The notes under the pieces are model-generated. The model ran no database searches and had not been told where the DNA came from. It worked only from the letters and a program-made list of their open reading frames with translations. Positions 27,283 through 37,400 of a stretch of DNA of 64,000 nt are shown here, in pieces. The stretch comes from Pannonibacter sp051860505 (GTDB lineage: Bacteria > Pseudomonadota > Alphaproteobacteria > Rhizobiales > Stappiaceae). The first letter of the stretch is position 1, and each line of letters begins with the position of its first letter. Made by a program: the position numbers and the translations under genes. The DNA is taken from contig NZ_JBHYDX010000007.1 of NCBI RefSeq assembly GCF_051860505.1, positions 1-64,000 of the forward strand, given 5' to 3'.

Positions 27283-29354
27283 CCCACTGGCGCATCGACA
27301 CGCCACAGCAGACCCTTGTCCTGTCGAGCGCGGGCGGGATTCCTTCAGCGCTCTATTGGGGACCGCCGCTGCCGGCAGACGAGGATCTCGATCAGTTCGC
27401 GCTGGCGGCCCGCCCGGATCTGACCGGCGGCATGCTCGACCGCCTGCCGGATCTGACCCTGTGCCCGATGCCCGCCGATGACTGGCAAGGGCAACCGGGA
27501 CTGGTGGTGTCGGATGCCGACGGTACCCCACGCGCGCCACGCTTTCGGTTTGACCATGCCGAGCCATCACCCAATGGCTTAAAGCTCATCAGCCGCGATG
27601 ACGACCTCATACTGACGCTTGACGTGAGAAGCGAGACGACAGGTGTCCTGGTGCTGAAGAGCACGCTGGCCTCGGAGCGGCCGGTCCGCGTGACCTGGCT
27701 TGCGGCGCCAGTGCTGCCGCTTCCTTCAGGCGCACAGGACAGCATCGATTTCTCCGGCCGCTGGATCGGCGAGATGCAGCCGCAGCGCATGGCGATCCGG
27801 CCAGGCATCCGGATGCGCGAAAGCCGGACGGGACGCTCCGGCCAGGAGCATCCCCCGTTTGCCCTGGTGGCCGAAACGGGCTGCCGCAACACGTCCGGCG
27901 AAGCGAGGGCCTTCAGCTTTGCCTGGTCGGGCGGACATCGCCAGATCATTGAGGAACTGCAGGATGGCCGGCGTCAGATCCAGTTCGGTCATGCCAGCGG
28001 ATCGGAACTCGTGGCCGGTACGCGCTTTGAAAGCGCCGAGCTGATTGTCAGTGTCTCGACCTGCGGTCTGAACGGCATTGCCGTGACCATGCAGCGGGAT
28101 GTCCGCGACCGGGTTGTCCGCTGGCCCACTCCGCTGGCGAGCCGCCCACGTCCCGTGCACTACAATTGCTGGGAAGCCGTCTATTTCGATCACAAGCTCG
28201 AAACCCTCACCGGCATGGCAGCACGCGCCGCTAGGCTCGGTGCAGAACGCTTCGTCCTTGATGACGGCTGGTTCGGACGCCGCGACGACGACACCACAAG
28301 CCTCGGCGACTGGCTGGTTGACAGGCGCAAGTGGCCGGACGGACTGGCACCTCTGATCAGCGCTGTCGAAGCACAGGGCATGCGGTTTGGCCTCTGGGTC
28401 GAACCGGAAATGATCAGCGAGGACAGCGATCTCTACCGCGCTCATCCGCACTGGATCCTTGGCCCGGCCGATCAGACGCGCGGGCGCAACCAGCTTGTCC
28501 TCGACATGGCGCAGGCGGACGTGCGCGATCACCTGTTTGCGCGCCTGTCCGCGCTTCTGAGCGAGCACCGGATCGACTACCTGAAATGGGACCACAACCG
28601 CCTGCTGCCGGTGGTCGACGCGGCCCAGACGCGGGGCATCTATGATCTGCTGGCGCGCCTTAGCGCCGCCCATCCGGGCGTGGAAATCGAGAGCTGTGCC
28701 TCGGGCGGTGGCCGGATCGATGCCGGCATTCTTGCCCAGACCCAGCGCGTCTGGCTGTCGGACAGCAATGACGCGCTGGAGCGGATCCGGATCCAGCATG
28801 ACGCGGCCCTGTTCCTGCCGCTCGCCGTGACCGGCAGCCATGTCGGCCCGCGTCAATGTCATACGTCTGGCCGCATGCTGAGCATGAGCCTCAGGGCCAG
28901 AACGGCTGCGCAGCGGCACATGGGGTTCGAAATGGATCTCACCGAACTCACCGAGGACGAGGACGAATGCCTGCGATCGGTGACCGCGTGGTGGAAGGCC
29001 AACCGCGACTGGCTGACCTTCGCCGATATCCAGCGGCTCGACAGCGCGGATCCGGCAGTAACAGTGGAACAGCAACTGGCCCGGGATGGCAGCCGCTTCG
29101 TGGTGTTCGCTGGACAGACCGGGACGTCTCGACAGGCCCTGCCGCGCCCGCTGCCCCTGACCGGGCTCGATCCCGCCGCCCGCTACCGGATCAGCCTCCT
29201 CAACCCGGAGGATATCCCGCCGCAATCGCGGGGGCCGAACGCGCTCAAAGAGATGCCGCTGGTGTTGTCCGGCGCGGCCTTGATGCAGCAGGGCGTGACC
29301 CTGCCGGTTGCCTGGCCCGGAACTCTCTACATGCTGGAAGGCGAGCGCCTGTAA
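27279..29354 (+). CDS. Alpha-galactosidase, GH36
   Basis: A 691-residue cytoplasmic enzyme (no signal peptide) that releases D-galactose from alpha-galactosides. GH36 motifs are intact: FVLDDGWFGRRDDD, LWVEPEMISEDSDLY, the nucleophile Asp438 in DYLKWDHNR, SCASGGGRID, and the acid/base aspartate (about Asp495) in VWLSDSNDALERIRIQ. The start ATG overlaps the permease stop by 4 bp; a longer frame from 27159 only covers permease sequence. Family length (about 700) fits. Confidence 0.94.
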   Translation: MTHWRIDTPQQTLVLSSAGGIPSALYWGPPLPADEDLDQFALAARPDLTGGMLDRLPDLTLCPMPADDWQGQPGLVVSDADGTPRAPRFRFDHAEPSPNGLKLISRDDDLILTLDVRSETTGVLVLKSTLASERPVRVTWLAAPVLPLPSGAQDSIDFSGRWIGEMQPQRMAIRPGIRMRESRTGRSGQEHPPFALVAETGCRNTSGEARAFSFAWSGGHRQIIEELQDGRRQIQFGHASGSELVAGTRFESAELIVSVSTCGLNGIAVTMQRDVRDRVVRWPTPLASRPRPVHYNCWEAVYFDHKLETLTGMAARAARLGAERFVLDDGWFGRRDDDTTSLGDWLVDRRKWPDGLAPLISAVEAQGMRFGLWVEPEMISEDSDLYRAHPHWILGPADQTRGRNQLVLDMAQADVRDHLFARLSALLSEHRIDYLKWDHNRLLPVVDAAQTRGIYDLLARLSAAHPGVEIESCASGGGRIDAGILAQTQRVWLSDSNDALERIRIQHDAALFLPLAVTGSHVGPRQCHTSGRMLSMSLRARTAAQRHMGFEMDLTELTEDEDECLRSVTAWWKANRDWLTFADIQRLDSADPAVTVEQQLARDGSRFVVFAGQTGTSRQALPRPLPLTGLDPAARYRISLLNPEDIPPQSRGPNALKEMPLVLSGAALMQQGVTLPVAWPGTLYMLEGERL

Positions 29355-29394
29355 CGCGTGCTATCCGGCAAGATTGATAACTGGAGTAGATTTG

Positions 29395-30165
29395 ATGCAG
29401 ACCCTTCCTGTTTTCCCCGATCTGTCTGGTGCCTCGGTCTTCATCACCGGCGGCGGGTCAGGAATTGGCGCGTCGCTGACCGAGGCATTTTTGAACCAGG
29501 GCGCGAAGGTTGCCTTCGTGCAGCGGTCTGATGCATCGGCATTCTGTGACGAGATGGAGCAGAACACATCAAACCGTCCGCTGTTTCTGCCTTGCGACAT
29601 CACCGATATCGCAGCGCTTCAGGGCGCGATCGCGAAGGCCTCCGAGGCGCATGGGCCGGTGACCATCCTCGTCAACAACGCCGCCAATGACCAGCGTCAC
29701 GCCACGCTGGAGGTGACCGAGAACTACTGGAACTGGTCGATGGCGATCAACCTGAAGGCCTATTTCTTCGCCATTCAGGCCGTGGTTCCGGGCATGAAGG
29801 CAGCCGGCGGCGGATCGATCATCAACTTCTCGTCGATCAGCTACATGATGGGCAACGCCGGCTACCCGATCTACACCACGGCCAACTCCGGCATCAACGG
29901 CATGACGCGCAGCCTGGCGCGCGAGTTCGGCCCCGACCGCATCCGTGTCAACGCCCTCGCGCCCGGCTGGGTGCTGACCCAGAAGCAGAAGGACATGTGG
30001 GTGACGCCGGAAGGTCTTGCCGCGCATCTCGAGCGCCAGTGTCTGAAGGACACCATTGACCCGGAAGACATCGCCGGTGGCTGCCTGTTCCTTGCATCGA
30101 AGGCATCGAAGATGATGACCGGCCAGGCGCTGGTCATCGACGGCGGTGTGGTGGTGACCGGATGA
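29395..30165 (+). CDS. SDR, probable D-galactose 1-dehydrogenase; atypical YxxxN
   Basis: A 256-residue short-chain dehydrogenase with the cofactor motif TGGGSGIG, the NNAA motif, the catalytic serine region INFSSISYMM and Tyr160. The normal catalytic lysine four residues later is Asn164 (YTTANSGING), read directly from codons TAC...AAC at 29872-29886. By position between alpha-galactosidase and DgoK it should oxidise D-galactose to the lactone. The ATG at 29395 has GGAG about 9 nt upstream; the open frame back to 29308 overlaps the galactosidase gene. Its stop overlaps dgoK by 4 bp. Confidence 0.85.
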   Translation: MQTLPVFPDLSGASVFITGGGSGIGASLTEAFLNQGAKVAFVQRSDASAFCDEMEQNTSNRPLFLPCDITDIAALQGAIAKASEAHGPVTILVNNAANDQRHATLEVTENYWNWSMAINLKAYFFAIQAVVPGMKAAGGGSIINFSSISYMMGNAGYPIYTTANSGINGMTRSLAREFGPDRIRVNALAPGWVLTQKQKDMWVTPEGLAAHLERQCLKDTIDPEDIAGGCLFLASKASKMMTGQALVIDGGVVVTG

Positions 30166-31112
30166 CAGAGCGAGAGGATCCGGCCCCAACCGGAAGCGCC
30201 AATGTGGAGTGGATCGCCGTCGACTGGGGCACAACCCATCTGCGTGCCTGGTCAATGCATGGCGATCAGGTCCTGAGTGAAGCCGCATCGGACGATGGCA
30301 TGGCGAGCCTGAGCCGTGACGGGTTCGAACCGGCGCTGCTGAAGCTGGTCGGCGGCTGGCTTTCCTCCGACAAGGTCACGCCGGTCATCGCCTGCGGCAT
30401 GGTCGGCAGCCGGCAAGGGTGGATCGAGGCGCCCTATGTAGCGGTTCCCTGCACGCCGCTGAGTGCCGCCCATGTGGTACGGGGCGAAAGCCATGATCCG
30501 AGGATCGCAGTCTGGGTGGTTCCGGGCCTGCGCCAGGATGCGCCGGCGGACGTGATGCGCGGCGAGGAGACGCAGATTGCCGGCCTTCTGGTTGCCGACC
30601 CTGACCTTTCAGGCCTCGTCTGCCTGCCGGGGACCCATACGAAATGGGCCAGTGTCCGCGCCGGCAAGGTACTGGCGTTCTCGACCTTCATGACCGGCGA
30701 GCTCTACGCCTTGATCAGCGGCCACTCGGTGCTCCGCCATGGTCTTGGCGCGACATCCGACTGGCACCAGCCGAGTTTTGAAGCGGCAGTCCAGGAAGCG
30801 TTGCAGGCACCGGCTGGCCTTGCCGCCGGGCTGTTCCGCCTGCGGGCGGAAGGGCTGCTACACGCAATGCCCGCCGAGGCGGCGCGGGCACGCCTGTCGG
30901 GTCTGCTCATTGGCAATGAACTAGCAGCACTCCGCTCCATGCTCGATGGTCCGGTCACCCTCGTGGGCGCCCCCGGCCTCAGCGCGCTTTATGCGGCGGC
31001 GCTGGTCATTGCGGGCTACGAACCGCGCATCGTCGACGGAGCCAACCTGACACTTGCCGGACTGTCGCTGGCCCGGCGGTCGATTCTCGAAGACATCCGG
31101 AGACCTAAGTGA
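30162..31112 (+). CDS. dgoK: 2-dehydro-3-deoxygalactonokinase
   Basis: A 316-residue kinase that phosphorylates 2-keto-3-deoxy-galactonate in the De Ley-Doudoroff route. It shows the family's IAVDWGTTHLRAW phosphate motif near residues 12-24, VIACGMVGSRQGWIEAPYV, LVCLPGTHTKWASV and FSTFMTGELYALISGHSVL. The start overlaps the SDR stop (ATGA) and the end shares one base with dgoA (TGATG), indicating a tightly coupled operon. Confidence 0.93.
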   Translation: MTEREDPAPTGSANVEWIAVDWGTTHLRAWSMHGDQVLSEAASDDGMASLSRDGFEPALLKLVGGWLSSDKVTPVIACGMVGSRQGWIEAPYVAVPCTPLSAAHVVRGESHDPRIAVWVVPGLRQDAPADVMRGEETQIAGLLVADPDLSGLVCLPGTHTKWASVRAGKVLAFSTFMTGELYALISGHSVLRHGLGATSDWHQPSFEAAVQEALQAPAGLAAGLFRLRAEGLLHAMPAEAARARLSGLLIGNELAALRSMLDGPVTLVGAPGLSALYAAALVIAGYEPRIVDGANLTLAGLSLARRSILEDIRRPK

Positions 31113-31726
31113 TGCGTCCGCTGATTGCCATCCTGCGCGGCCTGACGCCGGCAGAAAGCCTGCCTGTGTGCGAGCGGCTGATCGCCGCCGGCTTCACCCG
31201 CATCGAAGTGCCGCTGAACTCGCCGCAGCCCTTCGACAGCATCGCCGCCATGGTCAAGCATTTCGGCGACAGCGCCCTGATCGGGGCCGGCACGGTGCTG
31301 GAGGCGGAGGATGTGCAGCGGCTTGCCGATGTCGGCGGGCGGCTTGTCGTGTCGCCCAACTGCGATCCGGACGTGATCCGCGCCACCAAGGCCGCAAGGC
31401 TGCTCTCGTTTCCCGGCGTGATGACACCGAGCGAATGCTTTGCCGCGCTGAAAGCCGGAGCGGACGGGCTGAAACTCTTCCCCGCCGGGCTGCTTGGCCC
31501 CGAAGGCGTCAAGGCGATCCGGGCCGTCCTGCCGAAGGAGACGCAGCTCTATGCGGTTGGCGGCGCTGGTCCGGACAATTTCGCCAAGTGGATGAAAGTC
31601 GGCATCACCGGTTTCGGGATCGGGACATCGCTGTATGTTCCAGGTCTCGCCATTGCCGAGATCGAACAGCGTGCCAGAGACATGGTGATCGCCTTCGATG
31701 CCGCGAAGACCCAGGAGCCCGCATGA
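31112..31726 (+). CDS. dgoA: 2-dehydro-3-deoxy-6-phosphogalactonate aldolase
   Basis: A 204-residue KDPGal aldolase that splits KDPGal into pyruvate and glyceraldehyde-3-phosphate. PLIAILRGLTPAES and RIEVPLNSPQPF (Glu proton shuttle) are typical, and the Schiff-base lysine is in GADGLKLFPAGLLGPEG. The ATG at 31112 shares one base with the dgoK stop; a GTG at 31109 is an alternative start. Its stop overlaps the lactonase start by 4 bp. Confidence 0.94.
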   Translation: MRPLIAILRGLTPAESLPVCERLIAAGFTRIEVPLNSPQPFDSIAAMVKHFGDSALIGAGTVLEAEDVQRLADVGGRLVVSPNCDPDVIRATKAARLLSFPGVMTPSECFAALKAGADGLKLFPAGLLGPEGVKAIRAVLPKETQLYAVGGAGPDNFAKWMKVGITGFGIGTSLYVPGLAIAEIEQRARDMVIAFDAAKTQEPA

Positions 31727-32580
31727 CATCCGTTTTCGATGCAACCGTCTGTGAACTGGGAGAAGGTCCGCTGTGGCATCCGCTGCGCCAGCAGCTCTAC
31801 TGGTTCGATATCACCGGCCGCACGCTCTACACACAGGCGGACGACGAGACAAAGGCCGTGCGCTTCGACACTTTCGTGTCGGCGGCCGGATGGATCGACG
31901 CAAACCGGCTGATGATCGCCAGCGCGCGCGAGCTGTTCATCCATGACCCCAATTCCGGTACCAACACCCATGTCTGCCCGCTGGAGGCCGACAATCCGGT
32001 GACCCGCTCGAATGATGGCCGTGCGGACCCCCAGGGCGGTTTCTGGATTGGCACCATGGGCTGCAATGCCGAACAGGATGCCGGCGCAATCTATCGCTGG
32101 TATCGCGGCGAGTTACGGCAACTGTTTGCGCCGATCACGATTTCCAACGCGATCAGCTTTGCCCCGGACGGCCACACCGCCTTCTTCACCGATTCCGCCG
32201 TCGCCAAGGTCATGCGCGTGACCCTTGACGCGGATGGCTGGCCCAATACGGAACCGACTGTGTTTCTCGATCTGGCCCCCGCCGGGCGGGAGCCGGACGG
32301 AGCAGTGATCGACCGCGATGGCCTCATGTGGCTGGCCGAATGGGGCTCGTCACGGGTTGCCGCCTATGCGCCCGACGGAGCGCTGGTGCGGACCGTTCCG
32401 GTTGATGCGCCGCACACCACCTGCCCGGCCTTTGGCGGACCGGACCTGACAACCCTGTTCTGCACGTCGGCCCGGCAGGGCCTGACAGCATCGGGCCGCG
32501 TTGCGGCTCCGCTTTCCGGCATGACCTTCACCGCCGCCAATGTCGCGCGCGGCCAGCAAGAGCATCAGGTGATCCTGTGA
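31723..32580 (+). CDS. SMP-30-family sugar lactonase (probable galactonolactonase)
   Basis: A 285-residue six-bladed propeller lactonase. The metal ligand Glu in CELGEGPLWHPL, the TRSNDGRADPQGGFWIGTMG region and the late metal-ligand aspartate in AFFTDSAVAKV follow the SMP-30/gluconolactonase family. It should open D-galactono-lactone made by the SDR to galactonate. It overlaps dgoA (ATGA) and the beta-galactosidase start (GTGA). Confidence 0.9.
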   Translation: MTSVFDATVCELGEGPLWHPLRQQLYWFDITGRTLYTQADDETKAVRFDTFVSAAGWIDANRLMIASARELFIHDPNSGTNTHVCPLEADNPVTRSNDGRADPQGGFWIGTMGCNAEQDAGAIYRWYRGELRQLFAPITISNAISFAPDGHTAFFTDSAVAKVMRVTLDADGWPNTEPTVFLDLAPAGREPDGAVIDRDGLMWLAEWGSSRVAAYAPDGALVRTVPVDAPHTTCPAFGGPDLTTLFCTSARQGLTASGRVAAPLSGMTFTAANVARGQQEHQVIL

Positions 32581-34496
32581 CCGACAACCTTCTGCGCCGC
32601 CTTGGCGTTTGCTATTATCCCGAGCACTGGCCCGAAACCCAGTGGACCGAAGATGCAGCCCGCATGGCCGCCGTTGGCCTCACCTATGTGCGCATCGGCG
32701 AGTTCGCCTGGAGCCGGATCGAACCGGAGCCCGGACAGCTGGACTGGGACTGGCTCGACCGCTCTATCGCCGTCCTGGGTCAGGCCGGTCTGAAAGTCGT
32801 GCTCGGCACGCCGACCGCAACGCCGCCGCGCTGGATGGTCACAAAGCATCCCGACATGCTGGCCGTCGATGCTGAGGGCCGTCCACGCGGCTTCGGATCG
32901 CGCCGGCATTACTGCTTCTCGCATGAAGGCTACAAGGCGGAATGCGCGCGTATCGTCACCCTGTTGGCCGAACGCTATGGCAACAACGCCCATGTCGCGG
33001 CCTGGCAGACGGACAATGAATATGGCTGCCATGACACGACGGTTTCTTATTCGGCGGTAGCCCTCACCGCATTCCGCAACTGGCTGGCGCGCAAGTACCA
33101 GTCGCCGCAGGCGCTGAACCGGGCCTGGGGCAATGTGTTCTGGTCGATGGACTATGCCAGTTTCGAGGACGTTGGCCTGCCGAACCTGACCGTCACTGAG
33201 CCGAACCCGGCGCATGTGATGGACTTCCGCCGATTCTCGTCCGATCAGGTGGTGCTGTTCAACCGGCTGCAGGTCGACATCCTGCGCCGTCACACCGATG
33301 CACCGATTGCCCATAACTACATGGGCCGGATCGTCGACTTCGATCATTTCGACGTCGGGGCCGACCTCGATATCTCCAGCTGGGACAGCTATCCGCTGGG
33401 CTTCCTGTCCGACCGGATGGAGGTCGACGACACGTTCAAGCGGCGCTTCCTGCGCCAGGGGCATCCCGATTTTCAGGCGTTCCAGCACGATCTTTACCGC
33501 AGCGTCGGGCATGGCCGCTGGTGGGTGATGGAACAGCAGCCGGGCCCTGTGAACTGGGCGCCTTACAATCCCGATCCCCTGCCCGGCATGGCCCGGCTCT
33601 GGGCCTGGGAGGCCTTTGCCCATGGTGCGGAGGCCGTGTGCTATTTCCGCTGGCGGCAGGCCCCGTTTGCGCAGGAACAGATGCATGCCGGGATGCTGCG
33701 CCCCGACAGCGCCCCTGCCCCGGCGTTCCATGCCGCCGAAGAGGTGGCTGCGGAGCTGAAGGCCATGCCGACGACCGACATCAAAAAGGCACCCGTGGCA
33801 CTGGTGTTCGATTACCCGAGCGCCTGGGCCTGGCAGATCCAGCCGCAAGGCAAGGACTTTGACTATTTCCGGCTGGCTTTCGCGATGTATCGCGGTCTGC
33901 GTCAACTCGGGTTGTCGGTCGACATCGTTCCGGCCAGCACGGTGGATTTTGCCGGATACCGGCTTGTCCTGGTGCCCGGTCTCTTCACCCTGCCTGAGAA
34001 ACTCGCCGACGCACTTTTAGCCAGCGGCGCTGAGGTGGTGGCCGGACCGAGGACGAATTCCAAGACGGCGGACTTCGCGATCCCCGTGCCGCTGCCTCCG
34101 GCCCTGCCCGGGCTCGATTGCCGGATCTCGCGGGTCGAAAGCCTGCCGCCCTTTGCCCCAGTGCCGCTTGAGGGTGGCGGTTCGTTCCTTGGCTGGCGCG
34201 AGAAACTGGAGGGCAACGCGGAGGTCGTCATACGGGCGAGCGACGGCGAACCAGCCGTGGTCCGGGCGGGCAACTTCACCTATCTCGCCGGCTGGCCGGA
34301 TGAAGCGGCCCTAAACCGGGTCCTTACCGAGACAACCGCACGGGCCGGGATCATAACGACGACGATGCCGGAGGGTCTGCGCCAGCGCGACACGCAGACG
34401 CACAGGTTCTACTTCAACTACAATCCGGATCCTGTTGTTTTCAATGGCATGGAACTGCTGGCGGGCGGTGTCGCCTGGCAGGCGCTGCCGGACTGA
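32577..34496 (+). CDS. Beta-galactosidase, GH42
   Basis: A 639-residue cytoplasmic GH42 enzyme (no signal peptide) beginning with GTG inside the preceding stop (GTGA). The acid/base Glu148 is in WQTDNEYGCHDT and the nucleophile Glu319 in WWVMEQQPGPVNW. The 171-residue spacing equals that of Thermus A4 beta-galactosidase (E141/E312). VCYYPEHWPETQW at the N-terminus is the family signature. It allows beta-galactosides as well as alpha-galactosides to feed the galactose route. It ends 3 bp before the convergent ChiS-like gene. Confidence 0.94.
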   Translation: MTDNLLRRLGVCYYPEHWPETQWTEDAARMAAVGLTYVRIGEFAWSRIEPEPGQLDWDWLDRSIAVLGQAGLKVVLGTPTATPPRWMVTKHPDMLAVDAEGRPRGFGSRRHYCFSHEGYKAECARIVTLLAERYGNNAHVAAWQTDNEYGCHDTTVSYSAVALTAFRNWLARKYQSPQALNRAWGNVFWSMDYASFEDVGLPNLTVTEPNPAHVMDFRRFSSDQVVLFNRLQVDILRRHTDAPIAHNYMGRIVDFDHFDVGADLDISSWDSYPLGFLSDRMEVDDTFKRRFLRQGHPDFQAFQHDLYRSVGHGRWWVMEQQPGPVNWAPYNPDPLPGMARLWAWEAFAHGAEAVCYFRWRQAPFAQEQMHAGMLRPDSAPAPAFHAAEEVAAELKAMPTTDIKKAPVALVFDYPSAWAWQIQPQGKDFDYFRLAFAMYRGLRQLGLSVDIVPASTVDFAGYRLVLVPGLFTLPEKLADALLASGAEVVAGPRTNSKTADFAIPVPLPPALPGLDCRISRVESLPPFAPVPLEGGGSFLGWREKLEGNAEVVIRASDGEPAVVRAGNFTYLAGWPDEAALNRVLTETTARAGIITTTMPEGLRQRDTQTHRFYFNYNPDPVVFNGMELLAGGVAWQALPD

Positions 34497-34499
34497 AAT

Positions 34500-37400
34500 T
34501 CAGGATCCTGCAGGCACCATTCTGCGCAACACGGCGAGATCGCGGGCGAGACGCTCCCGCGCCTCGCGGATCGCGGGCGTGTCCAGCGCGCCCTCTCGTC
34601 CTGCCTGTTCCAGCAGGAAATCAGCCGAGCGCAGCACATCGCGCCAGCGCGGATTGACCGGCAATGTCTCGAGCATGAGATACTTGTCGAGCGTGCGCGT
34701 CTGCAGGGACGACTTGTCGAGGCTGACGCGCCAGATGCCGCTGACCTCGGCAAAGTCAACCTTACCCTTTCCGGTCAGTTGCTTCCACAGGCCAAGAACC
34801 TCGCCCATTACGGTTACAATCTGGGCCCGGTAGGGATCCGGATTGACGATGTCGATGTCGTCGGCGACCGGACTGGCCAGCGCTGGCAGCGAACTGTCGA
34901 CAGCATCGCGCACCGATGTGACAAGACCGGGGGCTTCGCGGCCGGATTCGCTGACCAAGAGGGCAATGCCGCCACCGGCATCCGGCAGCAGCGCAAAGGC
35001 ATTCAGCACCACCCGTCGCCCGTTGATCTCGGTCTCGATCCGCCGCGTGTCATCGTCACCGGTCAGACCGGACAATTCAGACAAGGCGTTGCCCGGCAGC
35101 AGGTCACCGAGCGCGGTCTGCCCGCTGATCGCGCTCTCGCCAAGCCAGAATTCGGCGGCCGGATTTGCAAAGGTGACGATGCCCTTCGGGTTGGCGCAGA
35201 TGAGCCCATCCTCCAGCGCCTCGAGCAGTTGCCCCATCCGGCGCTGCGACAGACGCAGAGCGTCCTCCACCTGGATACGCCGCTCAATCTCCTGCTTCAA
35301 TTCGCTGTTCTCCTCAGCGCGGCGCTTGGCGCGCGAGGCCTCCAAAAGGGTGGCGATGCGGCTGACCAGTTCGTCCTTGACGAAGGGCTTCACCACATAG
35401 TCGTTCGCCCCGACCTCGAAACCGGCAATCATGTCGCGGGTGCGGCCGCGGGCTGTCAGGAGAATGATCGGCAAATCCAGCAGCGAATGCCGACGCCGCA
35501 GGTGACGGGCCACGTCCAGACCGCTCATGCCGGCCATCATGACGTCCAGAACAACAAGGTCCGGCTGATGCTCTTCGACCAGCCGCAGCGCGTCTGGCCC
35601 GTTGTCACAGTCAATCACCCGGTAGCCACGCGGCAGCAGCACATTGCGCAGGACCTGCAGGTTGATCGGCTCATCGTCGACGAGCAGGATCGACGGTGCG
35701 CTGCTGTCTTCCAGGGCTTGCGCCCCGATCAGCAGCCCATCTGCACTCGCCATCACCTCATGCAGTTCGGACCGCACAGTCGACAGGGCCGGACGATCGG
35801 AAGCCGGAAGGCTGACGGTGAAAGTCGAGCCCTGTCCCAGCGTGCTGGTCACCTCGATGGTGCCCTCCATCAGGACGGCGAGGTTGCGGGCGATTGTCAG
35901 TCCCAGCCCCATGCCTTCCTGCAAGGCCGCGCGCGAACCGGACCCGGTAATCTGCTCCAGCGGATGGAAAATGCGCTCAAGACTGTCAGGGGAAATACCC
36001 GGTCCAAAATCGCGGATGGCAATGTCGACCCGCGACACAGTCCCCACGTCCCGCATCCGTGCCGTGATCTCGATCCGGCCTTCGCCGCCATACTTCACGG
36101 CATTGGTGATGAGGTTGAACAGGATCTGCTCAAACCGCACCGGATCGGCATGGACCGCCGGGACATCCGCGTCGACATCGACCCGCAAGGTGACCGGTTC
36201 GCCGGCCAGCATTGGCCGGGCCAGTTGCAGCACGTTGCGTAAGCTTTGCGCCACGTCGAGCGGTTGCAGGTCAAGTCGCATCCGCCCTTCCCGGATGCGG
36301 TAGATATCGAGAAGGTCGTCGACCAGCCGGGACAGACGGCGGGCACTCAGCGCGATCAAGTGCAACTGGCTCTTTTGAGCTGGCGCGAATTCGCCCATGG
36401 CCCCGGCCCCGAGCGTCTCGGAAATGCCGATGATACCATTGAGCGGGGTGCGCAACTCATGCGAGGTCGCGGCCAGGAAGCGATCCTTCATCCGGTCCGC
36501 TTCCTCAAGCTCCGCGTTCTTCTGGCTGATCAGTTCGAGCTGATCGCGCAAGGAGCGGCGCATCTGGCTGACCGCCCGGGACAGGTCGGCATATTCCAGC
36601 GGCCGCGCATACTCGGGCAAAGGTTCCTCAAGCGCGCCGTTTGCCACGGCCGTTGCCGAACGGGCCAGACGGCGGATCGGGCTGGTCATCGAGCGCGACA
36701 GGGCGAGCGCGGCCGGAACCAGCGCCGCGATGGCCGCAATGCCGATGATCAGCAGTGCATCGCGCAACCGCCGCGAGGTGGCAAAGGCGCGCGCCTGTTC
36801 AGATTCGGCCACGACCAGCCAACCGGGGGCCGGATCCATCAGCCGCTTCCAGGCCGACAGGGTCGGGACGCCGATCAGGCCCTTCTCCAGCGTCTCGATC
36901 CCCTGTGGCGCGCGCATCTGAGCCGGGACCACGACAGCACTTGCCGTGCTGATGCCGGTTCCCCGGGTCGCGGCGATCACCTCACCCGTTGAGGAAATCA
37001 GCGTCATGACATTGCTCGCCTGCATCAGGCGGCCAAGCCCGTCGGCCGGAAGGCGGAAGAACACGGTCGCATTCGACGAGGCATAGAGCCTGACATTCAT
37101 GCCGAGATAGGCAACGAACTGCCCGGTGAGCGGATCCCGGACAAAGTCGGAAAACAGCAGCGCTTCAGACTGCGGATTGACCCTGAGGCGGCGATAGAGA
37201 TCAGCGAGCGGCCCGCTCAACCCATTGAGATCATGCCCGAGATAACTGTCCTTCGAGACCGAATAGACAACCCTGCCGCGCGTGTTGACAAGGTAGAGAT
37301 TGTCATACTCGGACCCTCCGATGAATTCGGCGAAGGACGGATGAAACCGCCGGTGTGCATTGGCGTATTCGAGTGCTTCGCGCAGCAGGATGTCTTCACC

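Noticed and set aside
27726..29225. 499-residue minus-strand frame opposite the alpha-galactosidase
   Set aside because: The sense strand encodes a GH36 enzyme with all motifs; the antisense frame has no domain signs.
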